DNA of 29,284 nt, from contig CABUWR010000001.1 of assembly GCA_902495265.1 (NCBI GenBank), positions 1-29,284 on the forward strand, in the 5' to 3' direction. The translations under genes and the position numbers were made by a program. Within the stretch, counting starts at the first letter, position 1. Each line of letters begins with the position of its first letter. The notes under the pieces were generated by a model that was given only the letters and a program-made list of their open reading frames with translations, was not told the DNA's origin and made no database searches. Origin of the DNA: an uncultured Collinsella sp. (GTDB lineage Bacteria; Actinomycetota; Coriobacteriia; Coriobacteriales; Coriobacteriaceae). Positions 7,097 to 14,671 of this stretch are shown piece after piece.

Positions 7097-8164
7097 TTGG
7101 ATAAGAACGAGCTGCAAAAGCGTATGGAACAGGCCATCCGCCTGACGGCACCTGGTCAGCCGATCCGCACCGCCCTCGACATGATCATCGCCGGTCACCT
7201 GGGTGCCCTTATCTGCGTCGGCGACACCGAAAACGTGCTCGCTGCCGGTAACGACGGCTTCCCGCTCAACATTTCGTTCACCTCGAACCGTCTGTTCGAG
7301 CTCTCCAAGATGGACGGTGCCATCGTCATCGACGGCGACCTCACCCAGATCCTGCGCGCCAACTTCCACCTCAATCCCGATCCCTCACTTGCCACGAGCG
7401 AGACGGGCATGCGTCACCGCACCGCCGCTCGCATGTCGGTGCTCACCGATGCCATCGTGATCTCGGTCTCGGCCCGTCGTGCCGTCGTCAACGTGTACGT
7501 TCACGGCAAGAGCTACGAGATTCAGCCCGTCACCACCATCATGAGCTCGGTCAACCAGCTCGTCGCCACGCTCCAGACTACCCGTCAGTCGCTCGATCGC
7601 TCCCTGCTGCGCCTGACGGCCCTCGAGCTCGACGACTACGTTACGCTCGCCGACATTACCGGTATTTTCTCGAGCTTCGAGATCATGCAGCAGGCAAAGA
7701 CCGAGCTTAAGGATTGCATCGTCAAGCTGGGCAACCAGGGCAAGCTCGTGCAGATGCAGCTCGAGCAGCTCGCCGGTTCCAGCATGGATACCGAATACGA
7801 CCTGATGATCCGCGACTACGCGAGTGACTCCTCCGAGGCCAATGCCGAGAAGATCCGCGCCGAGCTCGCTCGCATGACGCCTAAGGACCTGTCCGACCCG
7901 CAACACGTGGCGGCGGTTCTGGGTTACGACGACCTGGACGAGGACTCCGTCATGACGCCGCTGGGCCTGCGCACGCTTTCGCGCGTGTCCGTCGTGCGCG
8001 ACGGCGTGGCCGAGAAGATCGTCGACGAGTATGGCTCGCTGCAGGAGCTCATGGACGACATCAGCGAGGATCCGGAGCGCCTGGGCGACTTTGGCGTCAA
8101 CAACCCTGCCATTCTTGCGGACTCCCTGTACCGCATGAAGGGCACCAAACAGGGGAACGCATAA
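7097..8164 (+). CDS. disA: DNA integrity scanning protein / diadenylate cyclase DisA
   Basis: A 355-residue DisA, which makes c-di-AMP from two ATP and scans DNA for branched intermediates. The N-terminal DAC domain shows the catalytic DGA (73-75, in KMDGAIVIDGD) and RHR (106-108, in GMRHRTAARMS). A helical linker follows, then the C-terminal HhH region ending in SLYRMKG. Length agrees with B. subtilis DisA (360). The start is TTG at 7097: the frame is closed by a stop at 7061-7063, holds no ATG in between, and GGGAG at 7085-7089 is correctly spaced. It is the first gene of a tight operon, and its stop overlaps the ispD start (TAATG). With clpC and ispD-ispF nearby, the context is that of the B. 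subtilis clpC-radA-disA region, but radA is absent here. Confidence 0.95.
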   Translation: MDKNELQKRMEQAIRLTAPGQPIRTALDMIIAGHLGALICVGDTENVLAAGNDGFPLNISFTSNRLFELSKMDGAIVIDGDLTQILRANFHLNPDPSLATSETGMRHRTAARMSVLTDAIVISVSARRAVVNVYVHGKSYEIQPVTTIMSSVNQLVATLQTTRQSLDRSLLRLTALELDDYVTLADITGIFSSFEIMQQAKTELKDCIVKLGNQGKLVQMQLEQLAGSSMDTEYDLMIRDYASDSSEANAEKIRAELARMTPKDLSDPQHVAAVLGYDDLDEDSVMTPLGLRTLSRVSVVRDGVAEKIVDEYGSLQELMDDISEDPERLGDFGVNNPAILADSLYRMKGTKQGNA

Positions 8165-8892
8165 TGGCGCCCGTATGCGCCGTGGTCGTTGCCGGCGGCA
8201 GCGGCCAGCGCTTTGGAAATCCCGGCGGCAAGCAGCTCGTTAACGTGGCGGGCCGTCCGCTCATGAGCTGGTCCATCCGCGCGTTCGATCGGAGCGACAA
8301 GGTCGGCCACATCGTGGTGGTGTGTCCTGCCGAGCGCCGTGCCGAGATGCGCCGCCTTGCCATCGACCCGTTTGACTATGACACGCCCATCAGCTTTGCC
8401 GATGCCGGCGATACCCGTCAGGATTCCACCCGTGCCGGCGTGCATGCGGTTCCGGCGGGTTTCGAATATGTCGCCATCCACGATGGCGCTCGTCCGCTCA
8501 TTACGACCGAGGCCATCGACCACGCTATCGACGTGCTCATGGGCGACCGCTCGCTCGACGGTGTCGTGTGCGGTCAGCCCGCGATCGACACGCTCAAGAT
8601 CGTCGACGGCGATAATATCGTCGAGACGCCGCCGCGCGAGCTCTATTGGGCCGCGCAGACGCCGCAGATTTTTAGCGTCGACGCCATGAAGCGCGCTCAC
8701 GCCGCTGCTATCGCCGAGGGTTTTATCGGTACCGACGATTCATCGCTGGTCGAGCGCATGGGTGGGCGCGTCCGCTGCGTCCAGAGCCCACGCGACAACC
8801 TTAAGGTGACGGTGCCCGAGGACCTGCGTCCCGTAACCGCGATTCTGCTTGGCCGCATGGCCGAGGGAGAGGACCTTCCCCATGTTCAGTAA
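8164..8892 (+). CDS. ispD: 2-C-methyl-D-erythritol 4-phosphate cytidylyltransferase
   Basis: A 242-residue enzyme of the MEP (non-mevalonate) isoprenoid pathway that transfers CMP from CTP to methylerythritol 4-phosphate. The N-terminal nucleotide loop reads VVAGGSGQRFGNPGGKQ, with the conserved Arg and Lys. Further family blocks are HDGARPL, the substrate-binding AIDTLK, WAAQTPQIF and GTDDSSLVE. Length is typical (230-240). The start ATG overlaps the disA stop, and the 3' end overlaps the ispF start by 11 bases, so translation is probably coupled. The next enzyme of the pathway after IspE, IspF, is encoded immediately downstream; ispE is not in the window. Confidence 0.95.
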   Translation: MAPVCAVVVAGGSGQRFGNPGGKQLVNVAGRPLMSWSIRAFDRSDKVGHIVVVCPAERRAEMRRLAIDPFDYDTPISFADAGDTRQDSTRAGVHAVPAGFEYVAIHDGARPLITTEAIDHAIDVLMGDRSLDGVVCGQPAIDTLKIVDGDNIVETPPRELYWAAQTPQIFSVDAMKRAHAAAIAEGFIGTDDSSLVERMGGRVRCVQSPRDNLKVTVPEDLRPVTAILLGRMAEGEDLPHVQ

Positions 8893-9376
8893 CCTGCGCA
8901 TTGGCCACGGCTACGACGTCCACCGTTTGGTGGAGGGACGTCGATGTATCATCGGCGGTGTCGACATTCCCTACGAGCGCGGCCTGCTGGGCCACTCGGA
9001 TGCCGATGTGCTCGCGCACGCCTTGGCCGATGCCATTCTGGGCGCCTGCCGCGGGGGAGACATCGGCAAGCTATTCCCCGACACCGATCCTGCCTACGAG
9101 GGTGCTGATTCGATGGTGCTGCTCGCTCGCATAATGGACTATGCGCGCGAGCTGGGCTTTGAGTTTGTCGATGCCGATTGCACCATTGCCTGTCAGCAAC
9201 CCAAGATCACCCCGCACCGCGATGCCATGCGCGCCAACCTTGCCCATGCCCTGGGCGTTGACGTCGAAAACGTGGGCGTCGCCGCCACTACGACCGAAAA
9301 GCTCGGTTGGGAAGGCCAAGGCGAGGGAATCGGCGCCTGGGCCGTCTGCCTGCTACAGAAAACCGTTAAGGAGTAA
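8882..9376 (+). CDS. ispF: 2-C-methyl-D-erythritol 2,4-cyclodiphosphate synthase
   Basis: A 164-residue MEP-pathway enzyme that cyclises CDP-methylerythritol 2-phosphate and releases CMP; it acts as a homotrimer with zinc at the subunit interface. Visible are the zinc ligands in GHGYDVHRL (Asp and His) and in LLGHSDADVLAHA, then FPDTDP, ITPHRDAMRANLA and the C-terminal ATTTEKLGWEGQGEGIGA. The start is ATG 8882; the frame is open to 8849, but that region lies deep in ispD. The purine-rich GGGAGAGGA upstream serves as ribosome-binding site. The end leads into cysS with a 3-base gap. Confidence 0.95.
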   Translation: MFSNLRIGHGYDVHRLVEGRRCIIGGVDIPYERGLLGHSDADVLAHALADAILGACRGGDIGKLFPDTDPAYEGADSMVLLARIMDYARELGFEFVDADCTIACQQPKITPHRDAMRANLAHALGVDVENVGVAATTTEKLGWEGQGEGIGAWAVCLLQKTVKE

Positions 9377-9379
9377 CGA

Positions 9380-10846
9380 ATGCGTATCTACAACAGCGCT
9401 ACCCATAAAAAGGAAGAGTTCCAGCCCATCGAGTCCGGCAAGGTCCGCATGTACGTGTGCGGCCCCACGGTCTACGACAACATCCACATCGGCAATGCCC
9501 GCACGTTCATCAGCTTTGACGTGATTCGTCGCTGGCTCATCGCGAGCGGTTACGAGGTCACGTTCGCCCAGAACCTCACCGATGTCGACGACAAGATCAT
9601 CAAGCGCGCCAACGAGCAGGGCCGTACGGCCGCCGAGGTCGCGACGGAGTTCTCCGACAAGTTCATCGGCGTCATGCGCGCCGCCAACGTGCTCGATCCC
9701 GATGTGCGCCCCCGCGCCACCAAGGAGATCGGCCCCATGATCGCCATGATCAAGACGCTTATCGAGCAGGGCCACGCTTACGCAGCCGATAACGGCGATG
9801 TGTACTTTGCCGTGCGCAGCGATCCCAGCTATGGTCAGGTCTCGGGCCGCAACATCGACGACCTTATGGTTGGCGCACGCATCGAGGAGAACGAGGACAA
9901 GAACGACCCGCTCGACTTTGCCCTGTGGAAGGCCGCCAAGCCCGGCGAGCCCAGCTGGCCGAGCCCCTGGGGCGAGGGCCGTCCCGGTTGGCACACCGAG
10001 TGCGCCGCCATGGTTCATCGCTACCTGGGCACTCCGATCGACATCCACGGCGGCGGCTCCGACCTTGCCTTCCCGCATCACGAGAACGAGTGCGCCCAGG
10101 CCACCTGCGCCTGGCGCCAGGGCTTCTCCAACACTTGGATGCACACGGGCATGCTGCTGGTAGACGGCGAGAAGATGTCCAAGTCGCTCGGCAACTTCTT
10201 TACGCTGGCCGAGGTGCTCGAGCAGCACTCCGCTGCCGCCCTGCGCCTGCTGATGCTGCAGACGAGCTATCGCTCGCCGCTCGATTTTTCTTGGGAGCGC
10301 CTGGAGGGTGCCGAGAACTCGCTCACGCGTATCGCCGGTACGGTCGAGAACCTGCGCTGGGCCGCGAACCATGCGACGGCCGATGCCGATGCGGCTGCCG
10401 CCGAGGCGTTTGCCGCCAAGGCCGCCGAGACCCGCGCCGCCTTTAAGGAGTGCATGGACGACGACTTTAACACCGCTGGTGCCATGGGTGCCGTCTTTGG
10501 CTTTGTGACCGAGTGCAACCAGTACCTGGAGCAGGCGGGCGACGCTGCCGACAAGGCCGCCGCGCTTGCCGCCGCCGACACGCTGGCCGAGCTGCTCGAT
10601 ACGCTTGGCGTTGAGCTCCCCGAGCCCAAGGTCGAGCTGCCGCTGGGCCTGCTGGGCGTTGCCGCCGGTTTGGTCGCCTATACGGGTGACGACGTGGACG
10701 AGGCCGCTGCCAAGATTCTCGAGGCCCGCGCCGAAGCCCGCGCCGCCAAGAACTGGGATCTGGCCGACGCCATCCGCGACCAGCTCAAGGACCTGGGCCT
10801 GACGATCGAGGATACTGCCGCGGGCACTCGTATCAAATCTCTCTAA
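9380..10846 (+). CDS. cysS: Cysteinyl-tRNA synthetase
   Basis: A 488-residue class I aminoacyl-tRNA synthetase that charges tRNA-Cys. The HIGH motif appears as HIGN (36-39, in VYDNIHIGNAR) and KMSKS is intact at 265-269. The zinc that selects cysteine is held by C27, C208, H233 and E237, each one position before its E. coli CysS equivalent. The C-terminal half is Ala/Glu-rich helix with the DALR-type anticodon-binding region, ending IKSL. The ribosome-binding site TAAGGAG lies inside the ispF end. A 167-bp gap with a long nested hairpin separates it from rlmB; no T-box-like leader precedes it. Confidence 0.96.
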   Translation: MRIYNSATHKKEEFQPIESGKVRMYVCGPTVYDNIHIGNARTFISFDVIRRWLIASGYEVTFAQNLTDVDDKIIKRANEQGRTAAEVATEFSDKFIGVMRAANVLDPDVRPRATKEIGPMIAMIKTLIEQGHAYAADNGDVYFAVRSDPSYGQVSGRNIDDLMVGARIEENEDKNDPLDFALWKAAKPGEPSWPSPWGEGRPGWHTECAAMVHRYLGTPIDIHGGGSDLAFPHHENECAQATCAWRQGFSNTWMHTGMLLVDGEKMSKSLGNFFTLAEVLEQHSAAALRLLMLQTSYRSPLDFSWERLEGAENSLTRIAGTVENLRWAANHATADADAAAAEAFAAKAAETRAAFKECMDDDFNTAGAMGAVFGFVTECNQYLEQAGDAADKAAALAAADTLAELLDTLGVELPEPKVELPLGLLGVAAGLVAYTGDDVDEAAAKILEARAEARAAKNWDLADAIRDQLKDLGLTIEDTAAGTRIKSL

Positions 10847-10868
10847 TCCCCGCGGGTTTCCCAAGCAC

Positions 10869-10971
10869 CCGACCGCCCGAGCCACGGCACCTTGCCTTTC
10901 AATCGTCGGGCATGACCTCAAGGTCTATGCCCTCCTCTTTCAAGGCAATCTGCCGCACCTCGGGCGGTCGG
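10869..10971 (+). ncRNA. 103-nt nested hairpin in the cysS 3' UTR / rlmB leader (element E1)
   Basis: Four stacked stems: outer 13 bp (10869-10881 with 10959-10971, perfect); GGCA/TGCC (10886-10889 with 10951-10954); TTGCCTT/AAGGCAA (10892-10898 with 10942-10948); and an inner hairpin GGGCATGACC (10908-10917) with GGTC-T-ATGCCC (10922-10932) around the loop TCAA. The inner internal loop has strands TCAATCGTC (10899-10907) and TCCTCTTTC (10933-10941). It begins 22 nt after the cysS stop and is followed by TCTATTTGTTTCGTTT, so it could end transcription before rlmB or regulate rlmB. A related element lies at 23572-23671. No known RNA family was recognised. Confidence 0.6.
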
Positions 10972-11013
10972 TCTATTTGTTTCGTTTGATAGTTGTATTT
11001 AGGAGGTCGCCTT

Positions 11014-11928
11014 ATGGCCGACAATCGCAAGCGTGCGCCTCGTGGCGGCAAGCAGGCCGCTTCTGGCTCGCGTCCGATTCGCCGTAATGACCGCGCTGCC
11101 GCTCCCAAGGGCCAGCGCGGTCGCAACCAGGCCGCGCGTCCGCAGCGCGATCGCAACCGCGACGTTGTCCAGGCTCCCAAGGGCGAGTTTATCGAAGGTC
11201 GTCGTGCTGCCGCCGAGGCGCTACGCACTGGTTTTCCCATCAAGTGCGCGCTCATTGCCGAGGGCGGGGAGCGCGATGCCGCCTTGTCGCGCCTGGTCGA
11301 CGACCTCAACGCCGCGGGTGTCCGCATTAAGTATGTGCCGCGCGCGCAGCTCGACGCACTGTCGAGCCATGGCGCTCACCAGGGCATCGCGCTCGAGGTT
11401 GGCAACTTCCCCTATGCCGATGTCGCCGATATCCTCGATCGCGCGGGTGACGGCCCGGCACTTGTCGTGGTGCTCGACCACGTGACCGACGACGGCAACT
11501 TTGGCGCCATTGTGCGCTCTGCCGAGGTTGTTGGCGCGGCCGGCGTCGTCATTGCCAACAAGCGTGCCGCCGGCGTGACCGTGGGCAGCTACAAGACCTC
11601 AGCCGGTGCCGTCATGCATCTGCCTATCGCGCAGGTTCCCAATATCGCCCGTGCACTCGACGACCTCAAGGCCGCTGGCTTTTGGGTGGGCGGTGCCTCC
11701 GAGCATGCCGAAGGCAGTTGCTGGGATGCACCCTTCGAGGGTCGCGTAGCACTCGTCATGGGCTCCGAGGGCGACGGCATCTCGCGCCTGGTGCTCGAGA
11801 AATGCGACTTTTTGACCAAGCTTCCCCAGCGCGGCATGACCGAGAGCCTCAATGTTGCCCAGGCGACCACGGCGCTGTGCTTTGAGTGGCTGCGCCGCAA
11901 CGCCGGCGAGCTCATGGGGGAGGAGTAG
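11014..11928 (+). CDS. rlmB: 23S rRNA 2'-O-methyltransferase, TrmH/SpoU family (RlmB-like)
   Basis: A 304-residue SPOUT methyltransferase, probably methylating G2251-type ribose in 23S rRNA. Residues 1-55 are a very basic, low-complexity tail (RKRAPRGGK, RGRNQAARPQRDRNR), then a substrate-binding domain starting EFIEGRRAAAEAL, and the trefoil-knot domain with motif 1 DDGNFGAIVRSAEVVGA (canonical NxGAIxRxA), motif 2 LVMGSEGDGIS and motif 3 SLNVAQATTALCFEWLR. The start ATG 11014 has a strong AGGAGG at 11001-11006; the frame extends to 10993 without support. Basic extensions are common in actinobacterial homologues. The gene is followed by yacP after 3 bases, as in B. subtilis. RlmB versus another TrmH-type target is inferred from this synteny. 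Confidence 0.9.
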   Translation: MADNRKRAPRGGKQAASGSRPIRRNDRAAAPKGQRGRNQAARPQRDRNRDVVQAPKGEFIEGRRAAAEALRTGFPIKCALIAEGGERDAALSRLVDDLNAAGVRIKYVPRAQLDALSSHGAHQGIALEVGNFPYADVADILDRAGDGPALVVVLDHVTDDGNFGAIVRSAEVVGAAGVVIANKRAAGVTVGSYKTSAGAVMHLPIAQVPNIARALDDLKAAGFWVGGASEHAEGSCWDAPFEGRVALVMGSEGDGISRLVLEKCDFLTKLPQRGMTESLNVAQATTALCFEWLRRNAGELMGEE

Positions 11929-11931
11929 CGC

Positions 11932-12609
11932 ATGTCCAAAAAGAACCGTGCCAAGTCCAAGGCCAAGCGCTTTGGCGAGGGCTCGGCCAAGCCGATTGTT
12001 TCGGCCGCGACCTATGGCGTGGGCGGCAATGCGTTTGCGCAGGCCATCGCCGACCCAGTCTCGACGGTGCACTCCAATAAGCCCGAGCTGCTGGTGGTCG
12101 ACGGTTACAACGTGATTCACTGCACACCGCGCTACGAAAAGCTCGTCTACGACCATTCCGACGATCCGTATTCCAGCGACGTCCACGATATGGCGCGCAC
12201 TGCACTCATCAACGACGTGGCGGCGTTTGCCCAGGGCCGCTACGAGGCTGTGATCGTGTTCGACGGCGCGGGAAACATCTCCAGCGAGCGCCCCAACCTG
12301 CCGGCCCGCGGCGTGCGTATCGAGTTCTCGCCGACGGGCGTCTCTGCCGATACCGTGGTACAGAAGCTCTGCATCGAGGCGCGCGAGGAAGGCCGCGCGT
12401 GCTCCGTGGTGTCGAGCGACGGCACGATCCAGGCCGTCGTCATGGGCAAGGGTGTTACGCGCATCTCGAGCCGCATGCTGGTGGATGAGATCAAACAGAT
12501 CGACAACGACGTTCACGAGGCAGAGGAAGCTCCGCAGATCAAGATGACTCTGGGCAGTCGCCTGAGCCCCGATGCCCTGGCCAAGCTCAAGGCTCTGCGC
12601 GGGAGGTAG
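11932..12609 (+). CDS. yacP: YacP/Rae1-like NYN-domain endoribonuclease
   Basis: A 225-residue protein with a lysine-rich start (MSKKNRAKSKAKRFGEG) and a NYN (PIN-like) nuclease domain from about residue 52: LLVVDGYNVIH, then VIVFDGAG, SADTVVQKL and VVSSDGTIQ. The Asp residues of these blocks are the expected metal ligands. The B. subtilis relative Rae1 (YacP) cleaves mRNA in the ribosomal A site. It sits after rlmB exactly as in B. subtilis and is the last gene of the disA operon. The longer N terminus compared with Rae1 (about 170 residues) adds a basic, possibly RNA-binding segment. Confidence 0.87.
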   Translation: MSKKNRAKSKAKRFGEGSAKPIVSAATYGVGGNAFAQAIADPVSTVHSNKPELLVVDGYNVIHCTPRYEKLVYDHSDDPYSSDVHDMARTALINDVAAFAQGRYEAVIVFDGAGNISSERPNLPARGVRIEFSPTGVSADTVVQKLCIEAREEGRACSVVSSDGTIQAVVMGKGVTRISSRMLVDEIKQIDNDVHEAEEAPQIKMTLGSRLSPDALAKLKALRGR

Positions 12610-12610
12610 G

Positions 12611-12644
12611 GGAGTTGGCGGGGCAATGCTGCCTCGCTAACTCC
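12611..12644. terminator. Hairpin between convergent yacP and the HTH-kinase gene
   Basis: GGAGTTGGCG (12611-12620) pairs imperfectly with CGCTAACTCC (12635-12644), with an inner GGCA/TGCC stem. It overlaps the stop of the minus-strand gene. There is no T tract on either strand, so it is weak as an intrinsic terminator. Confidence 0.4.
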
Positions 12645-13977
12645 ATTCAGCGATGTCGATCATTCTTTCGAGGCGCCACGTTAGCGCCTCTTTTATATAA
12701 GGCAGTCTCGCTGCTAGGGCATCGTTTTTAGACAGAATCTCGATCGCCTCGTCAACGAAGCCTTCGAGTTTGTCGCCGTCAAACCAGCTCATGTCCTCGA
12801 CGAGCAACATTTGTTTGGCGGGGCTTGAATGAAATTGTGCGCTGGTAAAACTGTGCTCTCCCGCCCTAAGCTCCTCTAGTGATATGTTGCACCAGAGTGA
12901 TGAGCCCGAATCGAAGATGGGGGCTGGTCTGCAGACCAGTGAGTTGACGTTTCGCACGAGGCCGAAGTTGCGCCAATGACGATCGTAGTTGGCAATGATG
13001 TCGTCACATACGATCATGCGGTCAAGGGCGTCTTTTATATCTGTCGCTCCAAGCTCCTCGCAGTTTGCTACATACCGTTCGTAATCGGTTAGTCGCTCGT
13101 CTGCATTTGCATGCTGGTTTACATAGAACGCAGGGACATACTCTTCTTCATCAGTTAAGAAGACATCGCATATGCTCAGGGCGGAAGTGCCCGTGCCCTC
13201 GAGCGAGTAAGGCACATAATCGCAGGCGTTTAGGATGCGACGGTGAAGTGCAGTCGCCACCAGCTCGTTATAAGGTTCCTGGTTTAGATGCGCACCTGCC
13301 TTGTGGAGAATTCGACGGTCACCCTCGCATGTCCAGTACTTTTGAAGATTGCCGTCCGAGGTGTTGTCGGGCTTTGCGGCAGCTGCCTTGCCCTCTGGGG
13401 CGAAGGGTGCGATGCTGAGAGAGACGTCGTCAAAAGCATTATTGAAGAAATTGATATCTTTCCACGCGAGACCGGAGCCTTGGGGCCTTATCCAATACTG
13501 GTCGGATAAGGAGAGGCCTAGATTTCGCTGTACGAGTTCATCGGGAACATCGACTGCGGCTTCTGCAAGCAGGGAACCTAGCCCAATGCGTGCGAGCGGG
13601 ATACCGCGGCCGCGCCACCAAGTGCGGAAAGAGTCGAGCGATACGGGTTTGCTGGGAGCAAAAACTCCAATAGGGGCGTGGGCACGATCGACGTCGGCGC
13701 CGATGTGGGTGAAGTCTTTCCGTGATCTGCTGTAGACCAGCTGGGCCACTTCGTGTGTGCGGTTCATGAGGGTAAATGCGATTTCGCTTTTCCCATGCCC
13801 GCGACGAGGCCGTCCCCCTCTTTTGGTTGCGGAGCGGAGTCGCGTGTCTACGCTGTCTTTGTCGATAAGCCACACGCCAGAGGCCTTGCGGGCGGTCAGC
13901 GCGCCGTTCTTAATGAGCTCCTGCACCCTGCGCGGGGTGATGCCGAGCAGTTCGGCTGCTTCCTTTGTAGTCAACAT
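12637..13977 (-). CDS. HTH-AT-hook-HipA-like kinase fusion protein
   Basis: A 446-residue single-chain protein. Residues 1-47 form an excisionase/MerR-type HTH (LTTKEAAELLGITPRRVQEL, then GALTARKASGVWLIDKDSV). A basic linker, TKRGGRPRRGHGK (51-63), carries the GRP core of an AT-hook. From about 150 (LSLSDQYWIRP) a HipA-like kinase follows: Gly-rich loop near 208-214, K226 in ILHKAG, E238, catalytic loop NYDRHWRNFG with D332 and N337, and metal-binding D356 in IFDSGSS. All catalytic residues are retained. The start is ATG 13977, with AAGGG seven bases before; the frame also offers a TTG at 13995. No separate antitoxin gene adjoins it, so the DNA-binding half may take that part. Kinase fold: good; biological role: unknown. 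Confidence 0.82.
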   Translation of the reverse strand: MLTTKEAAELLGITPRRVQELIKNGALTARKASGVWLIDKDSVDTRLRSATKRGGRPRRGHGKSEIAFTLMNRTHEVAQLVYSRSRKDFTHIGADVDRAHAPIGVFAPSKPVSLDSFRTWWRGRGIPLARIGLGSLLAEAAVDVPDELVQRNLGLSLSDQYWIRPQGSGLAWKDINFFNNAFDDVSLSIAPFAPEGKAAAAKPDNTSDGNLQKYWTCEGDRRILHKAGAHLNQEPYNELVATALHRRILNACDYVPYSLEGTGTSALSICDVFLTDEEEYVPAFYVNQHANADERLTDYERYVANCEELGATDIKDALDRMIVCDDIIANYDRHWRNFGLVRNVNSLVCRPAPIFDSGSSLWCNISLEELRAGEHSFTSAQFHSSPAKQMLLVEDMSWFDGDKLEGFVDEAIEILSKNDALAARLPYIKEALTWRLERMIDIAEWS

Positions 13978-13981
13978 CGCG

Positions 13982-14053
13982 AAACCCTTCGCCAAAACGA
14001 ATAGTTTTATAGAGCCAATTGTAATTAAAACTATTCGTTCTGGCGAATGGTTT
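13982..14053 (-). promoter_or_regulatory. 28-bp-arm palindromic operator/promoter of the HTH-kinase gene
   Basis: Arms 13982-14009 and 14026-14053 are inverted repeats with two mismatches; the inner 14 bp (AACGAATAGTTTTA and its complement) are perfect. Each arm holds a TTCG-N6-CGAA site. The 16-bp spacer contains, on the minus strand, a TATAAA that can serve as the -10 of the gene, so binding would block RNA polymerase. The left arm reaches to within a few bases of the start codon. Confidence 0.72.
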
Positions 14054-14200
14054 TAAGATTGAGGGCGCACTGACAGAAATGAACGGGTCTGGTACGCGCT
14101 GTTGCTGGATTTTGCATATTTGTATAACGCCGTGCGGCCTGTTGCGCCCCGTCCGCAATTCCTTTATTCTTAATTGACTTCGCGCGAAAGCGCCAAGTGT

Positions 14201-14275
14201 GCCAGTGTGGCGCAACGGTAGCGCAACTGATTTGTAATCAGTGGGTTGCAGGTTCGATTCCTGTCACTGGCTCCA
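14201..14275 (+). tRNA. tRNA-Thr(TGT)
   Basis: Complete cloverleaf. Acceptor GCCAGTG (14201-14207) pairs with CACTGGC (14265-14271); anticodon loop TTTGTAA reads TGT; T arm contains GGTTCGATTCC; CCA is encoded. A strong terminator follows, so it is a single-gene unit. Confidence 0.96.
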
Positions 14276-14284
14276 TGAGAGTTT

Positions 14285-14323
14285 CGGGCTCTGTTCCTTA
14301 TGGGACAGAGCCCGTTTCTTTTT
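14285..14323 (+). terminator. Intrinsic terminator after tRNA-Thr(TGT)
   Basis: CGGGCTCTGTTCC (14285-14297) pairs with GGGACAGAGCCCG (14302-14314) with one wobble, followed by TTTCTTTTT. Confidence 0.93.
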
Positions 14324-14388
14324 AGGTGGTGTGCCATCGGGTCAGCGCCCATTCCGTTTTCGGTTTGTCTCGTCCTCCAGTTTGTCTA

Positions 14389-14515
14389 AATCTGTAACAC
14401 CAGGACCGATATGCGGCATCTAACTGTTACAGATTGAGATGAAACTTAGGGTGTTTTAGGAATATCTTGATCTGTAACATGTAGAAGCGGAATAGGCCTC
14501 TTGCTGTTACAGATC
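14389..14515. repeat. Two inverted-repeat units, TCTGTAACA-N-TGTTACAGA, with 80-bp period
   Basis: Unit 1: AATCTGTAACA (14389-14399) and TGTTACAGATT (14425-14435). Unit 2: GATCTGTAACA (14469-14479) and TGTTACAGATC (14505-14515). Both have perfect 11-bp arms and a 25-nt spacer. The outer base pair changes from A-T to G-C compensatingly, the spacers are unrelated, and equivalent positions lie exactly 80 bp apart. No gene overlaps them. Confidence 0.85.
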
Positions 14516-14585
14516 GAGACAAGGGCGGGCGCGGATCTGGATGTCCTGCTCGAGCGTGGATTTCTGGACACGCGAGCGAAGAAAA

Positions 14586-14615
14586 TCTCCCGACCGGAGA
14601 ACGAGCGTGGATAAT
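14586..14615 (+). repeat. Left copy of a 30-bp direct repeat flanking the beta-glucoside island
   Basis: This 30-bp stretch (TCTCCCG...GAGCGTGGATAAT) matches 18637-18666 at 27 of 30 positions. The shorter core GAGCGTGGAT also occurs at 14552-14561. Confidence 0.7.
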
Positions 14616-14671
14616 TAACTTGGATAGGGAGCTAAGGTAAACACCGATTGTCTATCGATGGCTTTAGAAAC

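Noticed and set aside
9353..10921. 522-codon minus-strand ORF opposite cysS
   Set aside because: Antisense shadow; cysS shows all catalytic motifs on the plus strand.
10847..11013. T-box or other known leader between cysS and rlmB
   Set aside because: No T-box signature (AGGGTGGNACCGCG) and the element follows rather than precedes the synthetase gene.
11599..12516. 305-codon minus-strand ORF opposite rlmB and yacP
   Set aside because: Antisense shadow; both plus-strand genes have clear family motifs and ribosome-binding sites.
14201..14275. tRNA-Thr(TGT) as an attachment site of an integrated element
   Set aside because: No second copy of the tRNA 3' end and no integrase in the following 4.7 kb.
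14389..14515. Tandem units considered as a CRISPR array
   Set aside because: Only two units; each is an inverted-repeat pair around its own spacer rather than repeat-spacer-repeat, and no cas gene is present.
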